Origin: Tectiglobus sp965223355
Lineage (GTDB): Bacteria; Pseudomonadota; Alphaproteobacteria; Rhizobiales; Hyphomicrobiaceae
Reading direction: 5' to 3'
NCBI GenBank assembly: GCA_965223355.1
Contig: CBDCWE010000003.1
Location: 2,542,001-2,606,000, forward strand
Length of the DNA: 64,000 nt
Positions 43,582 to 52,694 of this stretch are shown here, in pieces (position 1 is the first letter of the stretch; every line of letters begins with the position of its first letter). The notes below the pieces were generated by a model. That model did no database searches. It saw only the letters and a list, made by a program, of their open reading frames with translations, and was not told where the DNA came from. A program made the translations under genes and the position numbers.

Positions 43582-45117
43582 ATGGCCAGGCAACGTCGAG
43601 AGGGCGGTGGCCGTCGCCGCCGCCAAAGGCAGCGCTCAGAAACGCGATATGTCGCGGCACCGCCGTTCATCCGCCGGCGCACGCCACCGCACGACGTCCT
43701 GTCGGAGGACGGTCTGGCGCGCATTGAGGCGACGTCGGATCGGATCCTGGCGCAGGTCGGCATTGAGATTCGCGACGACGATGTCGCGCTCGAAAACTTC
43801 CGCAAAGCGGGTGCCAAAGTCGCCGGCGTTCGTGTGCGCTTTGAACCGGGCCACGTCCAAGACATCCTGAAAACGGCGCCGGCGCAGTTCACCCAGCATG
43901 CCCGCAATCCGGCACGCAGTGTCGAAATCGGCGGCGACAACGTGGTGTTTTCGCCGGCCTATGGCTCACCGTTCGTGATGGATCTGGACCAGGGCCGGCG
44001 CTACGGCAGCCTCGAAGATTTCCAGAACTTCATCAAGCTCGCTTACATGTCGCCGTGGCTCCATCATTCCGGCGGCACGATTTGTGAGCCGGTGGACGTG
44101 CCGGTCAACAAGCGCCATCTCGATATGGTCTATGCGCATTTGCGCTATTCCGACAAGGCGTTGTTGGGGTCTGTGACGGCCGCGGAGCGGGCCGAAGATT
44201 CCGTTGCAATGTGCCGGTTGGTTTGGGGCGCAGACTTCCTCGAGCAGAACTGCGTGATCATGGGCAACGTCAATGTCAACTCACCGCTGGTCTGGGATGG
44301 AACCATGACGCGCGCCGTCAGGGCCTATGCGCGCGCCAACCAGGGGGCGGTGATCGTGCCGTTTATCCTGGGTGGTGCGATGGGGCCGGTGACGACGGCA
44401 GGGGCGATCGCGCAGGCCCACGCGGAAACGATGGTCGGGTGTGCGATCGCCCAGTTGGAGCGTCCGGGCGCGCCCGTGATATACGGTAATTTCCTGTCGT
44501 CGATGTCGCTTAGGTCAGGCTCGCCGACGTTTGGCACGCCGGAGCCTGCGCTCGGTTCGCTGGTTGTCGGCCAGCTGGCGCGGCGCCTGCAACTGCCGCT
44601 GCGCTGTGCCGGCTCGTTCACGACCTCGAAGCTGCCGGATGCGCAAGCCGGGATCGAGTCGACCATGGCGATGATGTCGGCGGTCAATTGCGGCGCGAAC
44701 TTTGTCCTGCACGCGGCCGGCTTCCTCGATGGGCTGTTGTCCATGAGCTATGAAAAGTTCGTCATCGATGCCGATGTCTGCGGTGCGATGCACACCTTCC
44801 TCGGCGGCCTTGATGTCAGCGACAACGGGTTGGCGTTCGATGCGTTCTCGGAGGTGGCGCCCGGTGATCACTTCTTCGGTTGTGCGCACACCATGGCGAA
44901 TTATGCGACCGCGTTCTGGGATTCCGAATTGGCCGACAACACGCCCTTCGAGCAGTGGGAGGCCGCCGACAAAACCGATATGATGACGCGCGCCAACGCC
45001 CGCTGGAAGGAGATGCTGGCGAACTACGAGGCGCCACCCCTCGATCAAGCCGTGGACGATGCGCTCAAAGACTTCATCGCCAACAAGAAGAACAGCATGG
45101 ATGATGCTTGGTATTGA
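43582..45117 (+). CDS. Trimethylamine methyltransferase MttB-family protein, non-pyrrolysine
   Basis: 511 residues of the MttB superfamily (TIM-barrel methyltransferases feeding a corrinoid protein), with GGTICEPVDVP, NVNVNSPLVWD, PFILGGAMGPVTTAGA and NFVLHAAGFLDGLLSMSYEK. The frame is read through without an in-frame amber, so it is the pyrrolysine-free branch; known members use glycine betaine, proline betaine or carnitine. AAGGGG precedes ATG 43582. No corrinoid protein or reductive activase is adjacent, so the substrate and methyl acceptor are unknown. Confidence 0.88.
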   Translation: MARQRREGGGRRRRQRQRSETRYVAAPPFIRRRTPPHDVLSEDGLARIEATSDRILAQVGIEIRDDDVALENFRKAGAKVAGVRVRFEPGHVQDILKTAPAQFTQHARNPARSVEIGGDNVVFSPAYGSPFVMDLDQGRRYGSLEDFQNFIKLAYMSPWLHHSGGTICEPVDVPVNKRHLDMVYAHLRYSDKALLGSVTAAERAEDSVAMCRLVWGADFLEQNCVIMGNVNVNSPLVWDGTMTRAVRAYARANQGAVIVPFILGGAMGPVTTAGAIAQAHAETMVGCAIAQLERPGAPVIYGNFLSSMSLRSGSPTFGTPEPALGSLVVGQLARRLQLPLRCAGSFTTSKLPDAQAGIESTMAMMSAVNCGANFVLHAAGFLDGLLSMSYEKFVIDADVCGAMHTFLGGLDVSDNGLAFDAFSEVAPGDHFFGCAHTMANYATAFWDSELADNTPFEQWEAADKTDMMTRANARWKEMLANYEAPPLDQAVDDALKDFIANKKNSMDDAWY

Positions 45118-45392
45118 TGCTCAGGCCTAAGTGTCTCTTTCCAGAAGGTTGCACACATTCTGCGTTAGAGATTGTCGATCCGGTTCAAGCCAGAAAAGCT
45201 GATGTTGCAACGTCAGTGATTCCGAGGCGGACCGGATGAACGTCGACAGTAGTGCCCGCCCGACAGCGAAAGGTCGAGAGCGCAGGGTTCGCGCGGTTGT
45301 GGATGAGGGCCGCACGAAGGCCGCGGTTGGCCGCCAGTTCCGCGCCTTGCCGAAGCCGGACCGGCCAATAGTGTCGAGTTCGGCACCTGCAA
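45118..45392. other. Intergenic region, no gene seen
   Basis: About 275 bases between the MttB homologue and the transposase remnant. No domain or repeat recognised; ORFs here have no support. Confidence 0.4.
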
Positions 45393-46019
45393 TCGCAAGG
45401 ACGACCGCGCGAGCGCGGTTATCCGGATCGTCTCGTCGTCGACAACGGTGCACCGTTTGGCTCGGTCGGCGCCGGCGGACTGTCACGGCTGTCGGTCTGG
45501 CTCTTGAAGCTTGGCATCGACGTGCGCCACATCCGGCCGGCAAGCCCGCAGGACAATGGCCGTCATGAGCGCATGCACCGCACGCTCAAAGCCGAGACCG
45601 TGCAGCCGCCGTCCGAAGATTGGATCGAACAGCAGCTGCGCTTCAATCGCTTCCGCATGCACTACAACGAACAGCGCCCGCATGAAGCCCTGGGCCAGCT
45701 GACACCGGCGAGCCTACGGCAGGCGCCGCTGCGCCAGATACCGAAGGTGATCGAGCCGCCCTGGTATGATACCGACCACGAGGTGCGCAAGGTGCGCCCG
45801 ACGGCCGAGATCAAGTGGCGCGGCGGCTACGTCTTCATCGGCGAGGCGCTGGCGCGTGAGCCAGTCGGCATCATCGAGGTCGACGACGGCGTTCATCTCG
45901 TGCGCTTCTGCAACCGAGACCTCGGCACCATCAATCGCGACGGCCGGTTCCACCGCTTCGCTCCGCCGCGTGCGCGGCTACGCTCCGCGGCAGAACCGGC
46001 CGGAACAAACATGGAATAG
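45393..46019 (+). pseudogene. IS481-type transposase, 5'-truncated
   Basis: Only the C-terminal part of an rve-type integrase remains: RLVVDNGAPFGSVGAGGLSR, LKLGIDVRHIRPASPQDNGR (second catalytic region), HERMHRTLKAE (catalytic Glu) and HYNEQRPHEALGQLTPAS, then a beta-rich tail. The N-terminal HTH and first Asp are absent; the 280 bases upstream show no matching frame. The reading frame is open from at least 45393. Just after the stop, GTGTCAAGCATGTTGCCGG resembles the outer end of such elements (to about 46075). Confidence 0.8.
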
Positions 46020-46147
46020 TGTCAAGCATGTTGCCGGTTCAAATTGTCAGGTATGCTCCCGGTCGTTCAGCCTTGACCCGAACGCGGCATTCAACATCGA
46101 TTTTATATCGGTTGAGACGATCCCTTGTTACCGTCTGATCGCCGCGT

Positions 46148-46591
46148 TCAGCAATCTTTGTTCCTATACCTCTCTACAGTGTATTCACCCCAGGGCCCTG
46201 ATCTTGTTTCCGGTTTCAGTTTTTCGATTAGACTACTGTCGCGCTCGTCAATCATAGTGGAGCAAAAGGAAGCGGCCTTTTGTTTGCATGAAAAGGTCTC
46301 GGCTTCCAATCGCGCCATGACGTTCCATAATTTCGGGGAGTAGACGCTGCAGATCCTGATATTCTCAACAATAGTAATGGCAATCACACAGTTCACGAAA
46401 TCCCTGGAGATCCGACGCAATCCTACGACGTGCAGGCTCTCTCCTCCCATGCCCCAATAAACCCGGCCGAGATAGACCCTCGTGCCGGGTGAGAACATTC
46501 TGGTTCCTTGATAAAACTTCTGTGGATCAACGCCACCGCGCAATACATCGGAAATATTTGCGCACACGGCCCACCCCAGCAATTCGCCCAT
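46148..46591 (-). CDS. Hypothetical protein
   Basis: 147 residues from ATG 46591, which has GAGG about nine bases upstream; an in-frame ATG at 46633 adds 14 residues. The central part (RMFSPGTRVYLGRVYWGMGG, then ESLHVVGLRRISRDFVNCV) alternates hydrophobic and polar residues like a small beta-rich fold, followed by ENIRICSVYSPKLWNVM. The last 40 residues look random and the true protein may be shorter. It lies in a gene-poor scar between a transposase remnant and rfbB. No function is assigned. Confidence 0.4.
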   Translation of the reverse strand: MGELLGWAVCANISDVLRGGVDPQKFYQGTRMFSPGTRVYLGRVYWGMGGESLHVVGLRRISRDFVNCVIAITIVENIRICSVYSPKLWNVMARLEAETFSCKQKAASFCSTMIDERDSSLIEKLKPETRSGPWGEYTVERYRNKDC

Positions 46592-47115
46592 CGCGTTCGA
46601 CCTCGGGAGCCTCTGAAACAAGTGCCAAATCATAGTTCACGCCTGAAATTGATTCGAGCGGGCCGTTGCCATGACGCAACTGAACTTTGCCACACTTGAT
46701 CGCTAGATGAGGATGCAGCGCACCAGGCGCGAGATAATGCTTCGGATCGATGTCCTGCAGCCGTGGTCCGAGTTCTGGCCCGCCGGCGCCGCGGAGATGG
46801 TTTACGACATCCGGTTGGATGCGTGCGTTCGCCGGTCTCGAGGTTGGCCGCAACGCCGTTGCCAACCGGACGATGATCCCCGATGTCTACCATCTGCCCG
46901 CGCGCCATACGCTCACCAAGGTGTTGTTTGCAGCGCTCAGCCGCATCTCGCAGATCAGGGCGCCTTGTTCAGAGGCCGCACAATCCTGTTCCGCCTGCGG
47001 CGGAAATGCACTAAGAACTGTTGCACGGCAACGGTCAATCGACATCAGAATGCGGCTGCATCAAAGCTCGGGCGACCGCGAGGCAATATGTGAGACGGAA
47101 TTTCAAGGAGCAGGG
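46592..47115. other. Gene-poor region upstream of rfbB
   Basis: About 520 bases. The rfbB frame is open through part of it, but the sequence has no family similarity and the real rfbB start is at 47116. It looks like decayed coding sequence; nothing specific can be named. Confidence 0.4.
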
Positions 47116-48198
47116 ATGAGGGTGCTGGTCACGGGCGGAGCCGGCTTTATCGGTTCGGCTGTTTGCCGCCACCTCGTCACCGACGGCGGTGCGAGTGTTC
47201 TCAACATCGACAAGCTGACCTACGCTGCAAATCTGAATTCGCTACGCTCGCTCGACAATGCGCCCAACTATCACTTCATCCAAGCCGATATTTGCAACTA
47301 TGGCGCTGTGACTGCGGCGTTTGAGAATTTTCAGCCCGACGCGGTCATCCATCTTGCCGCGGAAAGCCATGTCGATCGTTCGATAACCGGGGCCGGCGTC
47401 TTTGTGCAGACCAATGTTGTCGGCACGTACACGCTGCTTGAGGCGGCCCGCAGATACTGGTCGGGACTACCGGACACACGGCGGGACGATTTCCGGTTCC
47501 TTCACGTGTCGACGGATGAGGTCTACGGTTCGCTCGGCCGGGACGGACTGTTTCGCGAAGACGCGCCCTACGATCCCAGTTCACCCTATTCGGCCAGCAA
47601 AGCGGCATCGGACCACCTGCTGATTGCGTGGCACAGAACCTACGGGTTCCCAGGCATTATCTCCAATTGCTCGAACAACTACGGCCCCTACCAGTTTCCC
47701 GAGAAACTCATACCCTTAATGATTACCAACGCGATCGATGACCGGCCGTTGCCGGTCTACGGCGATGGCCACAACGTGCGCGATTGGCTCTACGTCGATG
47801 ACCATGTCCGCGCGCTGGTCTTGATCCTGTCGCGCGGCCGTGTCGGACAAACGTACAATGTTGGCGCGCGTAGCGAGAAGACAAACCTTGAAATCGTCGA
47901 ACAGATTTGCCAGTTGATGGATCAACATAAACCGCGCGGCCAGCCTCATAAGTTGCTGATCTCTTTCGTTGCCGACCGACCAGGTCATGACCGGCGCTAC
48001 GCGATCGATCCGACAAAACTCGAAGCGGAACTCGGCTGGCGGGCGCAAGAGACTTTCGCCAGCGGCCTGGTTAAGACCGTCGAATGGTACCTCGACAATG
48101 AGAGTTGGTGGCGCGCGTTACAGCAGCGCGGTTACACCGGTGAGCGCTTGGGTCTGTTGATAAAACCGCCGGATCATGAAACCGATCGTATCGAATGA
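47116..48198 (+). CDS. rfbB: dTDP-glucose 4,6-dehydratase
   Basis: 360 residues, extended SDR. NAD motif VTGGAGFIGSAVCRHL, active-site HVSTDEVYGSLG (Thr-Asp-Glu) and YSASKAASDHLLIAW (Tyr-x3-Lys), with NNYGPYQFPEKLIPL. It makes dTDP-4-keto-6-deoxyglucose for deoxysugar synthesis. AAGGAG five bases before ATG 47116 fixes the start although the frame is open further up. Its stop overlaps the rfbD start (ATGA). Confidence 0.95.
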   Translation: MRVLVTGGAGFIGSAVCRHLVTDGGASVLNIDKLTYAANLNSLRSLDNAPNYHFIQADICNYGAVTAAFENFQPDAVIHLAAESHVDRSITGAGVFVQTNVVGTYTLLEAARRYWSGLPDTRRDDFRFLHVSTDEVYGSLGRDGLFREDAPYDPSSPYSASKAASDHLLIAWHRTYGFPGIISNCSNNYGPYQFPEKLIPLMITNAIDDRPLPVYGDGHNVRDWLYVDDHVRALVLILSRGRVGQTYNVGARSEKTNLEIVEQICQLMDQHKPRGQPHKLLISFVADRPGHDRRYAIDPTKLEAELGWRAQETFASGLVKTVEWYLDNESWWRALQQRGYTGERLGLLIKPPDHETDRIE

Positions 48199-49082
48199 AA
48201 ATTGCAGTTATCGGAAAGTCAGGCCAGGTCGCCCGCTCGCTGGTTGACTGCGCCCGCGCAACAGACCGAGAAGTCGCCTGTTTCGGTCGCCCGCAACTTG
48301 ACCTTGCAACATCCGACAACCTCGAACGTTTGGTCGATGAATTTGGTCCCGACGTGGTCGTCAACGCGGCCGGATATACCTGGGTTGACCAAGCCGAAGA
48401 TGACGTCGGGGTAGCCAACCTGATCAACGCCGCGGGCGCCCGACACATTGCCCAAGTGTGCTCGACCCGAGCCTTGCCTATTGTCCACCTCTCGACCGAC
48501 TACGTCTATGACGGCAGCAAGCCGGAACCTTATGTCGAAACGGACCCGGCCTTACCGCTCGGTGTTTACGGCCACAGCAAGCTCACGGGCGATCGACTGG
48601 TCGCCGCGACATGCGCACAACACATCATCCTGCGCACAGCCTGGATCATCAGTCCCTATGGGCGAAATTTCGCGTCAACAATGTTGCGCCTGGCAAAGGA
48701 CAGAACGGAGATCTCGGTGGTCGACGATCAGCGCGGCTGCCCGACCTACGCGCCGCATTTGGCCGAGGTGATCCTGGACATCGCACGCCAAGTCACTGGG
48801 CGATCGGCCGGCGCGCCGGGCTGGGGCATTTATCACGTATGCGGTCGCGGTGAGGCGACCTGGCGCGAGCTTGCCGAAGAGGTATTTCGGACATCCCGGC
48901 TGATCGGCGGACCGAGTGCACGTGTGGTTCCGATCACCACTGCCGAGTACCCGACCACGGCGCGGCGCCCTGCAAATTCGCGCTTAAACTGCGATGCGCT
49001 CCATCAGGCCTTTGGACATCGGTTGCCACCATGGCAAGCAGGCACTAAAGAGTGCGTCGAGCGCTTGTTGAACGAGGATTGA
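48195..49082 (+). CDS. rfbD: dTDP-4-dehydrorhamnose reductase
   Basis: 295 residues. VIGKSGQVARSLVD is the NADPH-binding start, VVNAAGYTWVDQAE and HLSTDYVYDGSK carry the catalytic region, and PLGVYGHSKLTGD the Tyr-x3-Lys pair. It reduces dTDP-4-keto-L-rhamnose to dTDP-L-rhamnose. Translationally coupled to rfbB by an ATGA overlap. Confidence 0.94.
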   Translation: MKIAVIGKSGQVARSLVDCARATDREVACFGRPQLDLATSDNLERLVDEFGPDVVVNAAGYTWVDQAEDDVGVANLINAAGARHIAQVCSTRALPIVHLSTDYVYDGSKPEPYVETDPALPLGVYGHSKLTGDRLVAATCAQHIILRTAWIISPYGRNFASTMLRLAKDRTEISVVDDQRGCPTYAPHLAEVILDIARQVTGRSAGAPGWGIYHVCGRGEATWRELAEEVFRTSRLIGGPSARVVPITTAEYPTTARRPANSRLNCDALHQAFGHRLPPWQAGTKECVERLLNED

Positions 49083-49110
49083 GCGCGTTGAATTCGTTGA
49101 AGGCAAGACT

Positions 49111-49980
49111 GTGAAGGGCATCGTACTCGCTGGTGGTATCGGCACTAGGCTGCATCCCATGACCTTGGTCACATCGAAGCAGTTGCTGCCGGTCTATGAC
49201 AAGCCCATGATCTACTACCCGCTGACAACGCTCATGCTGGCGGGCATTCGCGACATCTTGCTGATATCGACGCCGACCGATCTGCCTAACTTTCAACGCT
49301 TGCTCGGCGACGGCCGTGATTGGGGCGTTTCGTTGACCTATGCCGAGCAGCCGACGCCCGGCGGGATTGCCCAGGCCTATATTGTCGGCGCCGATTTTGT
49401 GGCGGGCGAACGATCCGCGTTGATACTCGGCGACAACATATTCTACGGTCACGGCCTTAGCAAAAAACTCGCCGATGTCGGCATGAGGCAAGCCGGGGCG
49501 ACCGTGTTTGCCTATCGCGTTGCCAACCCGAAACGTTACGGTGTCGTCGAGTTCGATGCCGATGGACGGGCCTTATCGATCGTCGAAAAGCCGCGGCAAC
49601 CGAAATCGAACTGGGTCGCGACCGGGCTCTATTTCTATGACGACAGGGTTGTCGACATTGCCGCCGCACTAGAGCCGTCGGCCCGCGGAGAGCTCGAAAT
49701 TACCGATGTCAATGCGGCCTACCTTAGCCGCGGTGAGCTTCATGTGGAGTTGCTCGGGCGCGGCTATGCGTGGTTGGATACGGGCACGCCGGACGCCCTG
49801 AACGAAGCCGCCGACTATGTGCGCGCGCTTGAGGCCCGACAGGGGTATCGCATTGCATGTCCGGAAGAAGTTGCATTCGTCATGGGCTTCATTTCTCGCG
49901 CCGAGTTGGCAACGCTCGGCGAAGCCCTCGGCAAGTCGGACTACGGCCGCTACCTTATAAGTCTTGCCGAAGACGAATAG
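49111..49980 (+). CDS. rfbA: Glucose-1-phosphate thymidylyltransferase
   Basis: 289 residues. KGIVLAGGIGTRLHPMT is the nucleotide-binding signature, KQLLPVYDKPMIYYPL and GDNIFYGHGL are conserved, as are EKPRQPKSNWVATGLYFYD and YAWLDTGTPDAL. It forms dTDP-glucose from dTTP and glucose 1-phosphate, the first step of the pathway served by rfbB and rfbD. Start is GTG 49111 with GAAGG upstream, 28 bases after rfbD. The epimerase gene rfbC is not beside it. Confidence 0.95.
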   Translation: MKGIVLAGGIGTRLHPMTLVTSKQLLPVYDKPMIYYPLTTLMLAGIRDILLISTPTDLPNFQRLLGDGRDWGVSLTYAEQPTPGGIAQAYIVGADFVAGERSALILGDNIFYGHGLSKKLADVGMRQAGATVFAYRVANPKRYGVVEFDADGRALSIVEKPRQPKSNWVATGLYFYDDRVVDIAAALEPSARGELEITDVNAAYLSRGELHVELLGRGYAWLDTGTPDALNEAADYVRALEARQGYRIACPEEVAFVMGFISRAELATLGEALGKSDYGRYLISLAEDE

Positions 49981-50050
49981 CTGGGTGGTCAGCTGCCAAC
50001 GGCCGGCCTGTGCGATACTGTTTGGTGCGACCGGACGGACAGGAGCTAGT

Positions 50051-50530
50051 ATGGCCGAAGAAATTGCCTTTCAATTGAACAACAACCCGGTTGCCGTCGA
50101 CGTGCCCGACAACACGCCTTTGCTGTTTGTGTTGCGCAATCACCTTGCACTGAGAGGAACCCGGCATGGGTGTGCGGAAGGCGATTGCGGCGCCTGCACC
50201 GTGCTGGTTGACGGACGGCCGACAACATCATGCAATGTTGCTGTCGCGGCGGTTTCGGGCCGTGAGGTTGAAACCGTGGAGGTTCTGGCGCAGGCTGGCA
50301 CAAGCCACCCTCTTATCGCGGCGTTGCTGCAGGAACAGGCCGGCCAGTGCGGCTATTGCCTAGCCGGCATTTTGATGCGAGCCAAGGCCCTGCTCGACAA
50401 CACCGCGGTCCTCAGCCGCCAGGATATTGCTGCGGCACTCGATGATCATCTGTGCCGCTGTGGAGCACACAATCGAATCCTGCGGGCGGTTGAAGCGGCC
50501 GGACGGAAAATCAAGGCGGAGGGTGAGTGA
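50051..50530 (+). CDS. Molybdenum hydroxylase small subunit, [2Fe-2S] (IorA/CoxS-like)
   Basis: 159 residues with two iron-sulfur clusters: the plant-ferredoxin type in GCAEGDCGACTVLVDG and a distal Cys in TTSCNVA, and the helical C-x2-C...C-x-C set in GQCGYCLAG and HLCRCGAHN. It passes electrons from the molybdenum site. AGGAG six bases before ATG 50051. Its stop overlaps the next start, so the two subunits are co-translated. It matches the isoquinoline 1-oxidoreductase alpha subunit in length. Confidence 0.92.
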   Translation: MAEEIAFQLNNNPVAVDVPDNTPLLFVLRNHLALRGTRHGCAEGDCGACTVLVDGRPTTSCNVAVAAVSGREVETVEVLAQAGTSHPLIAALLQEQAGQCGYCLAGILMRAKALLDNTAVLSRQDIAAALDDHLCRCGAHNRILRAVEAAGRKIKAEGE

Positions 50531-52644
50531 TGATTGAAGTCACGGCCTCGCCAAGCCTCGGCGACAATCCCAACTGCTCCGACTGGCTGGACCTTTCGCG
50601 CCCGGGCAAAGTCGTGCTGCGCACCGGCAAGGTCGAGATCGGCCAGGGGATCTTGACGGCGCTGGTCCAAATCGCGGCCGACGAGCTTGACATTTCACCG
50701 GAACGTTTCGAGGTCTTGTCGGGCCATACCCGCCTCGGGCCGCCGGAAGCGCAGACGTCGAGTTCGTTGTCAATCGAGGTCACGGGCCGCGCCGTCCGCC
50801 TTGCGGCTGCAGCCGTTCGTCAACGCCTGATGGACGAAGCCGCGACGCTGCTGCAGGCACAGAAATCCGACATCGAGATCCACGACGGAGCGATCCTGGC
50901 CGGCGGTCGCGAGACGCCGCTCACCTTGTGGTCGTTGGCCGAGCGCGTCGATCTCGACATTGCGGTGATGGATTTTGCCGCACCGAAACCGATTGGCGAG
51001 CGACGGTTGATCGGCACGCCCTACCCGCGCCGGGATCTGCTCGAAAAGGCGGTCATGCCTGCCTTCATCCAGGACATCACGCTGCCGGGGCTGCTGCACG
51101 GCAGAGTATTGCAGCCGCCATCGCCGCGCAGTCGCTTGCGGTCATTCGACGAACAGGCATTCCGGACCAGGTTGCCGGACGTCAAACTGGTGCGCGACGG
51201 CTCCTTTGTCGGTGTCATCGCGGCCGACGAGGAAGACGCGGTGCGCGCCATCGCCGGCGCTGCGCAAGTGGCAGAATGGGATGACGGTGCGGCGGCGCCG
51301 GCAGACATCGTTGCGGCGATCGGCGCGGACGATGCTGCCGAAACCCTGTCCGTTGCGGTCGGTGACGTTGACCGCGCAGTCGGTCGGCGGATTGCGCTCA
51401 GCGCGCGCAAGGCTTTTACGGCCCATGCTTCCATCGCGCCGTCGTGCGCGATCGCCACCTGGCGCGACGGCCGCTTGGAGGTCCTTGCGCACAGCCAGGG
51501 ACCGCACGGTCTGCGCGATGCGCTGGCGCTGGTGTTTGGACTGGATGCGCACCGCGACGTCACGGTGGTTCACAAACCGAGTGCCGGCACCTACGGGCAT
51601 AGCGGTCAGGACGATGTTGCACTCGATGCGGCGCTCCTTGCACGCGCCGCTGCGGGCACACCGGTGCGGGTCTTGTGGTCCAGAGCCGACGACTTTGTGG
51701 CCGCACCGCTCGGGCCCGGCATGGTCGTCAAGGCGCGGGCAACGCTCGGCGAGGACGGCAAGCTCGCGGCGCTGGAGATGACATCCCACTCTCAGCCACA
51801 TGCGCAACGGCCCGGGCGCGGCGGCGTTGCAGGTCTGACCGCCGCCGAGCTGATCGAGCCGCCGTTCCCGTGGGTCAGTGCCGATGACGTGCCGATCGCC
51901 CGCGGTGGCGGTGCCGACCGCAATGCGCCGCCGCTCTATGCGGTTCCCAATGTGCGCGTGGCAAAGCGAATCGCGAAGGACCTGCCGATCAGAACGTCGG
52001 CGTTGCGCGGCCTGGGCGCGATCATCAATGTCTTCACGCTCGAGGCCTTGATGGATGAAGCCGCCGCTGCAGCCGGCGCCGATCCGATTGAATTCCGGCT
52101 CAGACATCTCGAAGATGCGCGCGCCAAGGCGGTCATAGAGAAGGCAGCGGCCATGGCCAACTGGCCGGGCAGCCTCAGTAGCCTCGGTAGTGGCACCGGT
52201 CTCGGACTTGGGTTTGCCCAATACAAGAACAAGAGTGCCTACTGCGCCGTGGTTGCCCGCGTGGCACTCGACGCCGACGTCAGGCTGACACAGGTGTGGG
52301 CGGCGGTTGATGCCGGCGAGGCGATCAATCCCGACGGCCTCGCCAATCAGGTCGAGGGCGGCATAATTCAGGCCGCCAGCATGACGCTGAAAGAGGAAAT
52401 CAGCTGGCACGGAGATCGCGTGACCACGACCAGCTGGTCGGACTATCCGATCCTCAAGTTCTCCGAGATCCCGTTGATCGAGGTTGCGGTCATCGACCGG
52501 CCCGAACTGGCGCCACTGGGGGCCGGAGAAACGTCGATTGGGCCGGCCGCAGCCGCGATTGGAAACGCCGTCAGTCGCGGACTTGGTGCGCGCGTGACGT
52601 CGATGCCTATCAATCGTCAGGCAATACTTGCAGCCAGCACGTGA
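50527..52644 (+). CDS. Molybdenum hydroxylase large subunit (IorB-like)
   Basis: 705 residues. It starts directly with a molybdopterin-binding segment (VLRTGKVEIGQGILTALVQI), the arrangement of the IorB/aldehyde-oxidase-like two-subunit group rather than of XdhB-CoxL enzymes. Later come the a/b hammerhead domain (PRRDLLEKAVMPAFIQDI), SAGTYGHSGQDDVALDAALL and the catalytic Glu in LGAGETSIGPAAAAIGNA. It would hydroxylate an N-heterocycle or aldehyde with water as oxygen source. No FAD subunit gene is present; IorAB-type enzymes donate to a cytochrome instead. The substrate is unknown. Confidence 0.9.
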   Translation: MMIEVTASPSLGDNPNCSDWLDLSRPGKVVLRTGKVEIGQGILTALVQIAADELDISPERFEVLSGHTRLGPPEAQTSSSLSIEVTGRAVRLAAAAVRQRLMDEAATLLQAQKSDIEIHDGAILAGGRETPLTLWSLAERVDLDIAVMDFAAPKPIGERRLIGTPYPRRDLLEKAVMPAFIQDITLPGLLHGRVLQPPSPRSRLRSFDEQAFRTRLPDVKLVRDGSFVGVIAADEEDAVRAIAGAAQVAEWDDGAAAPADIVAAIGADDAAETLSVAVGDVDRAVGRRIALSARKAFTAHASIAPSCAIATWRDGRLEVLAHSQGPHGLRDALALVFGLDAHRDVTVVHKPSAGTYGHSGQDDVALDAALLARAAAGTPVRVLWSRADDFVAAPLGPGMVVKARATLGEDGKLAALEMTSHSQPHAQRPGRGGVAGLTAAELIEPPFPWVSADDVPIARGGGADRNAPPLYAVPNVRVAKRIAKDLPIRTSALRGLGAIINVFTLEALMDEAAAAAGADPIEFRLRHLEDARAKAVIEKAAAMANWPGSLSSLGSGTGLGLGFAQYKNKSAYCAVVARVALDADVRLTQVWAAVDAGEAINPDGLANQVEGGIIQAASMTLKEEISWHGDRVTTTSWSDYPILKFSEIPLIEVAVIDRPELAPLGAGETSIGPAAAAIGNAVSRGLGARVTSMPINRQAILAAST

Positions 52645-52694
52645 GAGATGCACATTATCTGCCTGGTGTGGAACCGACAGTTCAAGGAGGCGCC

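Noticed and set aside
43582..45117. Pyrrolysine-containing MttB
   Set aside because: The reading frame contains no in-frame amber codon across the domain.
46750..47115. Extended N-terminus for rfbB
   Set aside because: The family start MRVLVTGGAGFIG is at 47116 with a good AAGGAG; the upstream frame shows no family similarity.
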